From the NCBI GenBank assembly GCA_903921725.1, contig CAIXRA010000028.1, positions 61,051-125,050 on the forward strand: a DNA stretch of 64,000 bases, in the 5' to 3' direction. Origin of the DNA: an uncultured Lentisphaerota bacterium. Lineage in GTDB: Bacteria > Verrucomicrobiota > Lentisphaeria > Oligosphaerales > CAITYL01. Positions 54,886-64,000 of this stretch are shown in pieces (position 1 is the first letter of the stretch; the number at the start of each line of letters is the position of its first letter). The notes under the pieces are model-generated. The model had not been told where the DNA came from. It worked only from the letters and a program-made list of their open reading frames with translations, and did no database searches. Both the position numbers and the translations under genes were made by a program.

Positions 54886-57800
54886 TCACGCCCAGATGAC
54901 CATCCCCATCTCTTCCTTGCAGGCGAGGTTCTCGTTGTAGGGCATGATGCGGATGCCGTAGGCGTAGCTGCCCTTTTCCTTGGCGGGCAGGGTCACGGTA
55001 TAGGTCACGATCCGGCCCTGCGGCGCGCCTTCGGCGGCCATCGGGAATATCTTCGGGTTCTTGACCTGCTGCTTGGCGTCGGCCGGGCCGAACACCAGGT
55101 CCACGCTGACCTCTTCCGGCTTGAATTCGCCGAGGTCGAGTCGGACGGTGGCGGTGACCTTGTTGCCGAGCTGGATGACGCCGTCCTCCGGCCCCGCCAG
55201 CGCGATGTCGAGGATGTGGAGGGACGAGAAGTTGCCGGCGGCGCGGCGCTTCCAGTCGGCCAGCCCACGGGCGAGCTTGCCCTTGTCGGCGGCGAGGGTG
55301 CGCCCGCGCTCGGCGGTGGGTTTGTAGATCTGCGTGAAGTAATCGAGCAGCATGCGGTTGGTGTTGAAGGCCGGGATATTGGTCTCCATCGAGCGGCGCA
55401 TGACGTGGAGCCAGCCCTCGGGCAGCCCCTTGTTGTTGCGCTGGTAGAAGAGCGGGACGATGGTGTCCTCCAGCAGCGCGTAGAGGTGGTTGGTCTCGGG
55501 CGCGTCGTTGGAGATGGTGTCCTCGTCCACTTCCGCCGCGGGGGTGCCGATGGTCCAGCCGTTCTCAGGCTTCTCGCCCTCGCACCACCAGCCGTCGGCG
55601 ACGCTGAGGTTGATGCCGCCGTTGACCGGGGCTTTCTGGCCGGAGGTGCCGCTGGCCTCATACGGGCGGCGCGGGGTGTTCATCCAGACGTCCACGCCGG
55701 AGACGAGCTTCTTGGCGACGGCCAGATCGTAGTTCTCGACGAACACGATGCGGCCGGCGAAGCGCTTGTCCTGACTGATGTGGACGACCTGGCGGACGAG
55801 GTCGGCCCCGTGCATGTCCTTCGGGTGCGCCTTGCCGGCAAAGATGATCTGCACGGGGCGTCGCGGGTTGTTGACGATGCGGTCGAGCCGGTCCAGATCC
55901 TGGAACAGGAGGTAGGCGCGCTTGTACGGGGCGAAGCGGCGGGCAAAGCCGATGGTGAGCGTGGAGCCGCGCAGGCGGGAGACGACATCCTCGCGGGCAA
56001 GGTCGCAATCCTTGGTCGGCACCCAGTGCTCGGAGACATGCTCGCGGACGAAGGCGATGAGCTGCTGGCGCAGGTTGCACTTGACCTCCCAGAGGGTCTG
56101 GTCGGGGATGTTGTGGACCTTGGCCCACTTTTCGGGCACGAGCAGGTCGTTGATCCAGTCCACGCCGAGATAGGTGTCGAGCAGCGCGCGCATTTCCGGC
56201 GCGACAAAGGTCGGCATGTGCACGCCGTTGGTGACATGGCCGATGGGGACCATGGAGCGGTGCATGCCGTTCCAGACGCGCTCCCACATCTTGCGCGACA
56301 TGCGGCCGTGCAGCTCGCTGACGCCGTTGGACATGGCGGCGGCCTTGAGCGCCAGGATCGTCATGATGAACGGCTGGTTCTCGCCGGAGTCGAGGCGTCC
56401 CAGCTCGAAGAAGCGCTCGGGGGTGATGCCGGTTTCCTTGATATAGCTGGTGAAGTAGTGCTGGATCAGGTCGCGCGGGAAGCGTTCGTTGCCGGCCTCC
56501 ACCGGCGTGTGCGTGGTGAAGGCGGTCTGGCTCTTGACCAGCTCCTTGGCCTCGTCGAACGACATGCCGTTGGCCTTCATCGAGTGCCGGATGTTTTCGA
56601 AGATGAGGAACGCGGAGTGCCCCTCGTTGAGATGGAAGACGCTGGGCGTGACGGCCAGCCGGCGGAGCATGCGCGCACCGCCGATGCCGAGGAGAATCTC
56701 CTGCTCGACACGGACGCGTTCATCGCCGACGTAGAGCTGGCCGGTGATGGCGCGGTCCTGCTCGGTGTTCGCCGCCAGGTCGCTGTCCAGCAGGTAAAGC
56801 GTGATGCGGCCGACGGCGAGCTTCCAGATCGTTGCGTAGAGCGTGCGGCCGGGGAGTTCGACGGAAACCATGGTCGGCGCGCCGTTGTCGTCGCGGATCT
56901 GGCGGATCGGCATGTCGCCATAGCGGTTCTCGATGTACTCGGGGACCTGGTTGCCGTTCTCGTCGATCCGCTGCGAGAAATAGCCGTTCTTGTAGAAGAG
57001 GCCGACGGCGACGAGCGGGATGTTCAGGTCGCTGGCCGACTTCAGGTGGTCGCCGGAGAGGATTCCCAGGCCGCCGGAGTAGATCGGGAACGACTCGTGG
57101 ATGCCGAACTCCATGGAGAAATAAGCGACGGGGTGCGCCCAACTGATTGCATCGGTCTTCGGCAGCGCCGGATTGATGGCGGGCTCCTTCATGTAGGCGT
57201 CGAAGTCGGCCATCACCGCGCTGTAGAGGCGGGCGTAGCCTTCGTTGCCGGCCAGCTCGGCCAGGCGCGCCGCGGGGACCTGGTCCAGCAGCCGGACCGG
57301 GTTGTGGCGCGTGGTCTCCCAGAGGAACGGGTCGATGCGCGAGAACAGCTCGACGCCGCGCGGCTGCCAGCACCACCAGAAGTTATAGGCCAGCTCCCGG
57401 AGGCGGGCGAGCGGCTTCGGCATCTTGGTCTCGACCACGAAGGAGCGGAAGTGCGGCTGCATGGAGCTGGTGGCCTGCAGAACCTGCGCGCCGGCGGCCT
57501 GGGCGGCGACCTGCCGCACGCCGCGCTTCTCGGCGGAGCGCAGGGCGCCCTCGTAGGCGTCCAGATAGTGCGCGTAGAAATCGCTCCAGCAGGCGCGCTC
57601 GGCGATGCGGCGGGCGTTGACGCGCTGCGCCTGCGTGTCCGCCTCGTCCCACGCCATGAAGTCCTTCAGGATGACGGTGAGGGAGTTGACGGCGTCGTCC
57701 GAACTGTGGCTCATGCGTGGGATGACGTACACGCCGGGATGCGTTTCGGGGGTGCCGATCTGCTTGACCCAGAGGCCGAAGCCGGCAAGGTCGGTGGAGA

Positions 57801-59133
57801 CCGTCGGCACCGCGTACGCCACGCTTTCCAGCGGGGTGTAGCCCCACGGCTCGTACTTGGACGGGAACACGCCGAAGTCGCACCCCGCCAGCAGGTCGTA
57901 GTAATGCGAGTTGAAGACGCCGTCGTTTTCGCTGAGATAGACGGGGCAGAAGATGACATTCACGCGGTCGTTCGGCTGGTTCGTCAGGCGCAGCTGCATG
58001 CAGGACATGAGGATCGGGTCGTTGTTCTCGTTCGGCAGGCGGTGCGTGCAGATCGTGGGGGCCCACGGCTGGTTGCCGCCGTGCCGCATCTCCATGTGCC
58101 CGCCGATGACGAACGCGAAGGCGACGATGTGCTGCGTCTCGGGGATGGTCTCCTTGACCTTGGCCAGCGCCTGGAGGAACACGTCCACTCCCTTGTTCGC
58201 GAATTCGTAGCGCCCGGAGATCACCAGAAGGCGGCTGTTTTCCGGAATGTCGCGGCCGAGGAATTTTTTGGCGAAATCAAGCAGCTTCCGGCGGGCGTCG
58301 ATGGCGCCGTTGCGCTCCACGGCCAGGTTGGGGATCTCTTCGAGGTTGATGCCGTTCTCCGTCACCATCGGCTTGCGCCCCAGCAGCTTGTGCGCCTCCC
58401 GCGCCGTGATGTCGCTCACCGCCGTGAACGTGTCCGCCTCCCGGGCGCTGACGTGCTCGATGGAGTGCTTGGCGATGACATTGTAGTTCTTCGCCTCCTC
58501 GATCGGGGAGACCGAGTCCAGCTCCGCGTACAGGTCGCGCCCGGCGCCCATCATGGAACGCCCGAGCACCGTGGCGTGCGTGGTGAAGACGGTGCCGACG
58601 TACGGCGCCTTCTCCTTCAGCTGCAGAAGCCCGGCGCCGCACATCCATTCGTGGAACTGCGCCAGGATGCGGGTGTTCGCCTGTTCGCCGCCGTTCGTCA
58701 GGCGCTTGGCGATGGCCGCAATGACCTCGCCGCAGGCCGTGCTGAAGAGAACCGGCTCGATGTAGTCCCAGCCGCCGGCGATGGAGTCCACGCCGAACTT
58801 CTCCCACAGGTGGAACAGCACCTGGTCCTTGTTGTAGCGGCCGTTGTCGTGGACCAGGATCACCTTCGGCCGGCCCGGAATCGTCCAGCGGCCGAAGCGG
58901 CAGTCAAACCCCTTGATCGCCAGCAGTTCGCGGATCTCGCGCCAGCACGCCTCGTCCGTCTCCTCAAACTCGATGTTCTGCGGCAGATACGGGCCGATCA
59001 TGTAATAGTTGTCGCCGAACTCCTTCAGCGCCTGGCCGGCTTTGCTGCGCAGGACGGTGTGGATACCGCCGACCTTGTTGCAGACTTCCCAACTGACCTC
59101 GAAAAGATGCGTATTTTTGAGCTTGGAAGCCAT
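54886..59133 (-). CDS. Glycogen synthase (GT3-like) fused to alpha-glucan phosphorylase (GT35)
   Basis: N-terminal 'LFEVSWEVCNKVGGIHTVLRSKA' and 'VTENGINLEEIPN'; C-terminal 'ELAYNFWWCWQP', 'YFSMEFGIHESFPIYSGGLGILSGDHLKSASDLNIPLVAVGLFY', 'ASGTSGQKAPVNGGINLSVADGWW'. Start set at MASKLKNTHLFEV. Confidence 0.9.
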   Translation of the reverse strand: MASKLKNTHLFEVSWEVCNKVGGIHTVLRSKAGQALKEFGDNYYMIGPYLPQNIEFEETDEACWREIRELLAIKGFDCRFGRWTIPGRPKVILVHDNGRYNKDQVLFHLWEKFGVDSIAGGWDYIEPVLFSTACGEVIAAIAKRLTNGGEQANTRILAQFHEWMCGAGLLQLKEKAPYVGTVFTTHATVLGRSMMGAGRDLYAELDSVSPIEEAKNYNVIAKHSIEHVSAREADTFTAVSDITAREAHKLLGRKPMVTENGINLEEIPNLAVERNGAIDARRKLLDFAKKFLGRDIPENSRLLVISGRYEFANKGVDVFLQALAKVKETIPETQHIVAFAFVIGGHMEMRHGGNQPWAPTICTHRLPNENNDPILMSCMQLRLTNQPNDRVNVIFCPVYLSENDGVFNSHYYDLLAGCDFGVFPSKYEPWGYTPLESVAYAVPTVSTDLAGFGLWVKQIGTPETHPGVYVIPRMSHSSDDAVNSLTVILKDFMAWDEADTQAQRVNARRIAERACWSDFYAHYLDAYEGALRSAEKRGVRQVAAQAAGAQVLQATSSMQPHFRSFVVETKMPKPLARLRELAYNFWWCWQPRGVELFSRIDPFLWETTRHNPVRLLDQVPAARLAELAGNEGYARLYSAVMADFDAYMKEPAINPALPKTDAISWAHPVAYFSMEFGIHESFPIYSGGLGILSGDHLKSASDLNIPLVAVGLFYKNGYFSQRIDENGNQVPEYIENRYGDMPIRQIRDDNGAPTMVSVELPGRTLYATIWKLAVGRITLYLLDSDLAANTEQDRAITGQLYVGDERVRVEQEILLGIGGARMLRRLAVTPSVFHLNEGHSAFLIFENIRHSMKANGMSFDEAKELVKSQTAFTTHTPVEAGNERFPRDLIQHYFTSYIKETGITPERFFELGRLDSGENQPFIMTILALKAAAMSNGVSELHGRMSRKMWERVWNGMHRSMVPIGHVTNGVHMPTFVAPEMRALLDTYLGVDWINDLLVPEKWAKVHNIPDQTLWEVKCNLRQQLIAFVREHVSEHWVPTKDCDLAREDVVSRLRGSTLTIGFARRFAPYKRAYLLFQDLDRLDRIVNNPRRPVQIIFAGKAHPKDMHGADLVRQVVHISQDKRFAGRIVFVENYDLAVAKKLVSGVDVWMNTPRRPYEASGTSGQKAPVNGGINLSVADGWWCEGEKPENGWTIGTPAAEVDEDTISNDAPETNHLYALLEDTIVPLFYQRNNKGLPEGWLHVMRRSMETNIPAFNTNRMLLDYFTQIYKPTAERGRTLAADKGKLARGLADWKRRAAGNFSSLHILDIALAGPEDGVIQLGNKVTATVRLDLGEFKPEEVSVDLVFGPADAKQQVKNPKIFPMAAEGAPQGRIVTYTVTLPAKEKGSYAYGIRIMPYNENLACKEEMGMVIWA

Positions 59134-59366
59134 ATGTGCCGTCTCCGGAAGAATCATGTTGAACGGTTGGGCGGTGCGGGGGTCGGTAATCGGCTTGCCC
59201 CAACGCCTGTGCGCGCCCCGGCGGAAGCCGGAACACGCGGCTACTATACCGCGCAGAACAGCCGGCCGCCACCCCTTTTTCATTGCAAAACAGGTGCCCG
59301 CGCGGTACATTCCCGCACATTTTGGAACTACGAAAACCGTTTCCCGCGTGGTGAAGGAACAGGCGC

Positions 59367-60098
59367 ATGCCATACCGCGTGCTGACAACCGAACAACTGG
59401 CCGACTACCTCCATGTGGCGGCGGCGGATATCGAGACGCTGGTGCTCCGGCGCGAGATTCCGTTCGAGCGCCAGGGGAGCCGCATCCTGTTCCGCCGGCA
59501 GGAGATCGACGAGTGGGCCTCCCGCCGCCTGCTGGGACTCTCCGGCAAACGGCTGGAAACATACCATCAGGACAGCTCCGCCGGCGTCCGCAAACAGTTG
59601 GACACGGCCGCCGCCATCGTCACCGAACTGCTTCCCGCCGGTTTCATCGAACCGGCGCTGAACGCCAAAACACGCGCCTCCGTCATCCGCGACACTGCCG
59701 CCCTCGCGGAGCGAACCGGCCTCGTGACGGATGCCGCGGAGCTGGCCGCCGGCCTCCGCGACCGTGAGAATCTCTGCTCCACCGCGATGCCCGGCGGTTT
59801 TGCGCTCCTCCACCCGCGGCAGCACGACCCCTACATGTTCGAGCGCTCCTTCGTCATGCTGGTGCGGACGCCGCAGCCGCTGCCGTTCGGCGCCCCCGAC
59901 GGCGGCGAGACGCGCCTCTTCTTCCTCGTCTGCTGCCAGGAGGACCGGCTGCATCTCCATGTCCTCGCCCGCCTCAGCATGATGTGCGCGCAGACGGAGC
60001 TGCTGGCCTACCTGCGCGCCGCCACGACCCGCGATGAAATGGCCGAGGCGGTTGCTGAAGCCGAGCAGAAGGTCCTGCAGACACTGAAGCAGGAGTAG
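59367..60098 (+). CDS. Excisionase-like HTH fused to PTS EIIA (PtsN-like) domain
   Basis: 'LTTEQLADYLHVAAADIETLVLRREIPFERQGSRILFRRQEIDEWASR' (HTH_17-like) then 'LRDRENLCSTAMPGGFALLHPRQ' with the candidate EIIA active-site His. Confidence 0.75.
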   Translation: MPYRVLTTEQLADYLHVAAADIETLVLRREIPFERQGSRILFRRQEIDEWASRRLLGLSGKRLETYHQDSSAGVRKQLDTAAAIVTELLPAGFIEPALNAKTRASVIRDTAALAERTGLVTDAAELAAGLRDRENLCSTAMPGGFALLHPRQHDPYMFERSFVMLVRTPQPLPFGAPDGGETRLFFLVCCQEDRLHLHVLARLSMMCAQTELLAYLRAATTRDEMAEAVAEAEQKVLQTLKQE

Positions 60099-60197
60099 GG
60101 AGTTTTTATCCTGTTCGTGAAGCGAAACGGCCGAGGGACGCGCGGGCCATCATGCGGGTGCGGCGGAAAACTAGGATAAACAGAGGGAACGGATGCG

Positions 60198-61313
60198 ATG
60201 AGCGATGCGCGGATGGAGAAGCTGGCCAGGCTGCTGGTTGAATATTCGGTGGCGGTGCAGCCGGGGGAGAAGGTGCTGATCGACACCGCCGAGGTGCCGC
60301 CGGAGATGGCGTGCCTGCTGGTGCGGGAAACCGCCGCTCGCGGCGGCATCCCCTTTGTCGAGACCGGAACCAGTCCGCGGGCGCGCCGGGAGCAGCTGCT
60401 GCATCCCTCCGAGGAGATGTTCCGCACGCTCGGCCGCCGCGACCTGGCGTTCATGAAGGAGATGAACTGCACGATCTCGTTGCGCGGCAGCCAGAACATC
60501 ACGGAGCTTGCGGATGTGCCGGAGGCGACGATGAAGCTGGCCGGTGAGCACTGGTGGCGCCCCGTCAGCGACTGGCGCGTCAACAATACCAAATGGTGCG
60601 GGCTGCGCTGGCCGACCCCTTCCATGGCCCAGCTCGCCGGGATGAGCACGGCGGCGTTCGAGGATTTCTATTTCGACGTCTGCACGATGGATTATGCGAA
60701 GATGGCGCGCGCCGAGGAGGCGCTGGTGCAGCGCATGCAGGCCGCGGACTGTGTCCGCATCACGGGGCCGGGCACCGACCTGACCTTCTCCGTGAAGGGG
60801 ATTCCGGCCGTTCCGTGCTGCGGACGCCGCAACATCCCTGACGGCGAAGTGTACACGGCCCCGGTGCGCGGCACGGTTGAGGGAGTCATCCAGTACAACG
60901 TGGCATCGACCTACAACGGCCGGGTTTTCAACGACGTGCGGCTGTTGTTCCGCGGCGGGAAGATCGTGGAGGCGACGGCGTCCGACAGTGCGGCGTTGAA
61001 TGCCATTCTCGACACGGACGCCGGAGCGCGGGAGATCGGGGAGTTCGCCCTCGGCGTGAACCCGCGGATCACCCGGCCGATGAATGACACGCTTTTCGAT
61101 GAAAAGATTGCCGGCTCGCTGCATGTGACGCCGGGGCAGGCCTACTCGAAGGCCGACAATGGGAACCGATCCAAAATCCACTGGGATCTGGTGCTCATTC
61201 AGACGCCGGAATATGGCGGCGGGGAAATCCGCTTCGACGGCGAACTAATCCGCAAGGACGGCCGCTTCGTGCCGGAATGCCTGCAGGGGTTGAACCCGGA
61301 ACGGCTGGCCTGA
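60198..61313 (+). CDS. Aminopeptidase, M29 family
   Basis: 'KLARLLVEYSVAVQPGEKVLIDT', 'GTDLTFSVKGIPAVPCCGRRNIPDGEVYTAPV', 'REIGEFALGVNPRITRPMNDTLFDEKIAGSLHVTPGQAY'. Confidence 0.88.
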   Translation: MSDARMEKLARLLVEYSVAVQPGEKVLIDTAEVPPEMACLLVRETAARGGIPFVETGTSPRARREQLLHPSEEMFRTLGRRDLAFMKEMNCTISLRGSQNITELADVPEATMKLAGEHWWRPVSDWRVNNTKWCGLRWPTPSMAQLAGMSTAAFEDFYFDVCTMDYAKMARAEEALVQRMQAADCVRITGPGTDLTFSVKGIPAVPCCGRRNIPDGEVYTAPVRGTVEGVIQYNVASTYNGRVFNDVRLLFRGGKIVEATASDSAALNAILDTDAGAREIGEFALGVNPRITRPMNDTLFDEKIAGSLHVTPGQAYSKADNGNRSKIHWDLVLIQTPEYGGGEIRFDGELIRKDGRFVPECLQGLNPERLA

Positions 61314-61316
61314 CGG

Positions 61317-63215
61317 TCAGCGCACGGCCTCCGCCGGTGCGATTGCGGACGCCATCCGGCAAAGTTCATCCAGATGGAACGGCTTGACGAGCACCGGCGG
61401 GGTGCCTGCAAGTGCTTGGAGCTTGCGCGCGGTCATCGGGTCACCGGTGACAAAAAGGAAGCGGCCGGCAATGTCGGAGTGCGTGCGCTTCAGCTGTTCC
61501 CACAAGGCGATGCCGTCGCCGTCCGGCATGCACACGTCGCAGATGATGAGGTCGGGAGTCTGCCGCCGGATTTTTTCCCCGGCGTCCGCGATGCTGCCGG
61601 AAGCGGTGGTGCTCCAGCCATGCCTGCGCAGGGCCGCGACCGTCATCTCCAGGACGGCCGGTTCGTCATCGACGACCAGCACGAAGCCCCTGGTGCCCGT
61701 AGCGGCGGCCGTGCTCGCGTTCTTCCGCTCATCCGGCACGGTCCGCTTGCCGGCGCCCGCCCCGATGGGGAGGCGGATGGAAAACCGGCTGCCTTTTCCG
61801 ACTTCGGTCTTGACGGAAACATCGCCGCCGTGGCTGCGGATGATTTCCTGTGAAACGGTGAGGCCGAGGCCGGTGCCCTGGTCGTCGCTCTTGGTGGTGA
61901 AGAACGGGTCGAAGATGTGTGGCAGGAGGTGTGGGGGGATGCCGGGGCCGTTGTCGGCAATCTCGATGAGGAGTTCGCGGCCGTCGTTGCAGACGGAGGT
62001 GGCGACGGTAATCTGCGGGGCGATGACCCTGGCGTCCCGCATGGCCTGGACCGCGTTGATGATCAGGTTCATGAATACCTGCTGGATCTGGTATTCGTCC
62101 AGCTCCATCACGGGAATCGATTCGGCGTACCGCCGCTGGACGGCAATGCTGTTGGTGCGGAAGTTGTAGGAGAGCAGGGAGAAGCAGCGCTCCAGGAGTT
62201 CGTGGACGTCCGCCGGTCCGCGGCGGTTGGTGCGCTGACGGCTGAAGTTCAGGAGATTTTCCACGATGCACGCCGTGCGCGACGCTTCCCGTTCAAGGAT
62301 ATTCAGGTTGTGCTCAAGTTCTTCCTTGGAGATGCGCGGATCCCGGCACAGCTCCGAAAACCCGAGAACGGCGGACAGCGGGTTGTTCAGTTCGTGCGCG
62401 ACGCCGGAGATCAGCTGCCCCAGCGCAGCCAGCTGCTCGGAACGGTACAGCTGCCGTTCCATCCGTTTCCGTTCGGTAAAATCCCGGAGCACGACGATTT
62501 TGCTGCGGTTTTTCCCGCCGTCATTTTCCACGATGGTCAGGATGCAGTGGATGTGCAGGCTGCCACCGGTTGCCCGGGCGCAGACCAGGTCCTCGTCAAC
62601 CGGCGTCCAAGCCTCAAGGATGGCGGCAATGCGTCTGCCGTCCTCCGCGCCCAACAGTCCTTCGGCTAGGGCGTGCCGCATGTTTTGATCCGGAAGCAGG
62701 CCCAGTTTCTCCCGCGCCGCCCGGTTGCTGAACGTGATGTGGTTTTTGCTGTCCAAAATCAGGATCATGTCGCTGGAATGGCTCATCACATTCTGGAGGT
62801 TTTCCAAGAACTGGGCCTGGTTGCGCGCCTCCTCCATGTTTTTTGAAAATTCGGAATGGATGCGGTTCAGCGACTGGGTCAGGGATATGAGCTCGTTCTG
62901 GATCCGGATCTCGTCTGGTTTTGCTCCCGCATGCAACGCGGGCGGCGCGAGGCGGTCAAGGGCGGCGCTGGTTTCCGAAAGATGGCGCAGGGTTGAGCCG
63001 AAGGAGCGCAGGACGACAAAGCCGCAGGCCAGCGATGCGGCGACAAAGGCGATGAGTGCGCCGATTTCAACTGTGGCGAGGGTCGAGCCGGCCGCCTCGT
63101 AAAACAGGAGCCAGATGCGGAAAATGGCGAGAATCGGCAGGACGGCAAGCAGGGAGAAGGACACCCACAGCAGCGCCTGAAAATTCCGATGGAACAAGGA
63201 TGCTGGTCGTGCCAT
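61317..63215 (-). CDS. Hybrid sensor histidine kinase/response regulator with PAS domain
   Basis: 'LISGVAHELNNPLSAVLGFSEL' H-box, 'EIADNGPGIPPHLLPHIFDPFFTTKSDDQGTGLGLTVSQEIIRSHGG', receiver 'VLVVDDEPAVLEMT...LIICDVCMPDGDG'. Confidence 0.93.
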   Translation of the reverse strand: MARPASLFHRNFQALLWVSFSLLAVLPILAIFRIWLLFYEAAGSTLATVEIGALIAFVAASLACGFVVLRSFGSTLRHLSETSAALDRLAPPALHAGAKPDEIRIQNELISLTQSLNRIHSEFSKNMEEARNQAQFLENLQNVMSHSSDMILILDSKNHITFSNRAAREKLGLLPDQNMRHALAEGLLGAEDGRRIAAILEAWTPVDEDLVCARATGGSLHIHCILTIVENDGGKNRSKIVVLRDFTERKRMERQLYRSEQLAALGQLISGVAHELNNPLSAVLGFSELCRDPRISKEELEHNLNILEREASRTACIVENLLNFSRQRTNRRGPADVHELLERCFSLLSYNFRTNSIAVQRRYAESIPVMELDEYQIQQVFMNLIINAVQAMRDARVIAPQITVATSVCNDGRELLIEIADNGPGIPPHLLPHIFDPFFTTKSDDQGTGLGLTVSQEIIRSHGGDVSVKTEVGKGSRFSIRLPIGAGAGKRTVPDERKNASTAAATGTRGFVLVVDDEPAVLEMTVAALRRHGWSTTASGSIADAGEKIRRQTPDLIICDVCMPDGDGIALWEQLKRTHSDIAGRFLFVTGDPMTARKLQALAGTPPVLVKPFHLDELCRMASAIAPAEAVR

Positions 63216-63311
63216 GCTTGATTTTCCCCTTCGCCCCGCTGTTCGTCACAAAAACGAACAACGCCCTTGGGCCATGGACAAACAACGCATTCTCCACCAA
63301 AAGTCAATAGG

Positions 63312-63340
63312 ACTATAAAACACAAAGCAATATTATGCAA
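63312..63340 (-). promoter_or_regulatory. Candidate promoter for the hybrid histidine kinase
   Basis: Minus strand TTGCAT (63340-63335), 17-bp spacer, TATAGT (63317-63312). Confidence 0.5.
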
Positions 63341-63402
63341 CCGGAACGAATGGGACGATAGGAACACCCAGCCGGACCGGTGGAGCAAACGGCTGCGTCT
63401 CG

Positions 63403-64000
63403 TCAAATTTTCCAGCACCATCCATGGGTGTCCGCCAGATCGCCATACTGGATGCCGGTAATCTGCCGGTACAGGCGTTCCAGCGTCGGACCGCAGCCCT
63501 CCGCCGGCCCCGTCGTGTAGGAGCGGCCGCCGCGCACGACCTCGCATACCGGCGTGATGACCACCGCCGTGCCGCACGCCGCCACTTCGGCCATTTCCGC
63601 AATCTCTTCAAACGGCACCGGGCGCGCCTCGACCGGAATCCCCAGGTCGCGGGCAATCTGCTGGAGGCTGTCGTTGGTGATGCTCGGCAGGATGGAGGGT
63701 GATTGGGGGGTGACGTAGCGGCCGCCCTTGGTGATCCCCACGAAATTGGAGGTGCCGAACTCCTCGATGTACTTGTGCTCGCGCGCATCCAGGTAGAGCT
63801 CGACGGGGAACCCCCGGTCGTGCGCCACCATGTGCGGCTCCATGCTGGCGCCGTAATTTCCGCCCGCCTTCACGTTGCCCGTGCCCATCGGCGCCGCGCG
63901 GTCATAGTCGTCCAGCACCACCGCGCGCACCGGCTTGAAGCCGCCCTTGTAATAAGCACCCACCGGCATGACCATGACAAGGAAATGGTACTCGTCCGCC
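63403..64000 (-). CDS. ilvE: Branched-chain amino acid aminotransferase (N-terminus beyond the window end)
   Basis: 'GTGNVKAGGNYGASM', 'YLDAREHKYIEEFGTSNFVGI', 'PSILPSITNDSLQQIARDLGI', 'EVAACGTAVVITPV'; reading frame continues to 64000. Confidence 0.9.
   Translation of the reverse strand, partial: ADEYHFLVMVMPVGAYYKGGFKPVRAVVLDDYDRAAPMGTGNVKAGGNYGASMEPHMVAHDRGFPVELYLDAREHKYIEEFGTSNFVGITKGGRYVTPQSPSILPSITNDSLQQIARDLGIPVEARPVPFEEIAEMAEVAACGTAVVITPVCEVVRGGRSYTTGPAEGCGPTLERLYRQITGIQYGDLADTHGWCWKI

Noticed and set aside
55216-59385. 1389-aa plus-strand ORF opposite the glycogen synthase/phosphorylase gene
   Set aside because: Antisense shadow ORF typical of GC-rich genes; the opposite strand encodes clear conserved enzymes.
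1-64000. tRNA, rRNA, phage, toxin-antitoxin or restriction-modification genes
   Set aside because: None recognised on reading; automated searches (tRNAscan-SE, Infernal, defence-system HMMs) would be needed to exclude them.

Overview
High-GC bacterial chromosome segment. The gene style (PEP-CTERM/PATR giant protein, GT3-GT35 fusion, dispersed 'word' repeats) suggests a PVC-superphylum organism such as Lentisphaerota or Kiritimatiellota; this is inference only. Most of the window is ordinary housekeeping: dinG, fabG, rsfS, nadD, ispE, fhs, mreC, rsmG, leuA, recN, a U32 peptidase, dus, ilvD, rpsA, manA, an LptF/G permease, a GcvH-like protein, pyrF, thiE, an M29 aminopeptidase, a hybrid histidine kinase and ilvE (truncated by the window end). 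The main non-routine signals are: (1) a classical ribosome-mediated attenuator upstream of leuA, with a 19-codon leader ORF (MKRHAENLRLRGLRPSPWG), mutually exclusive hairpins and a terminator; (2) several families of short dispersed repeats, many with inverted symmetry, lying between genes and also in frame inside conserved enzymes (manA, U32 peptidase, dus); (3) a 13-bp palindrome, TGCGGASTCCGCA, recurring many times in the window; (4) a 4215-aa PATR-repeat protein with a PEP-CTERM tail and no visible exosortase; (5) a single-chain glycogen synthase (GT3)/alpha-glucan phosphorylase fusion; (6) an unannotated GH3 C-terminal-domain remnant; (7) a gene with mosaic composition. No rRNA, tRNA or CRISPR array was recognised. 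All family calls come from reading motifs by eye, with no database search.
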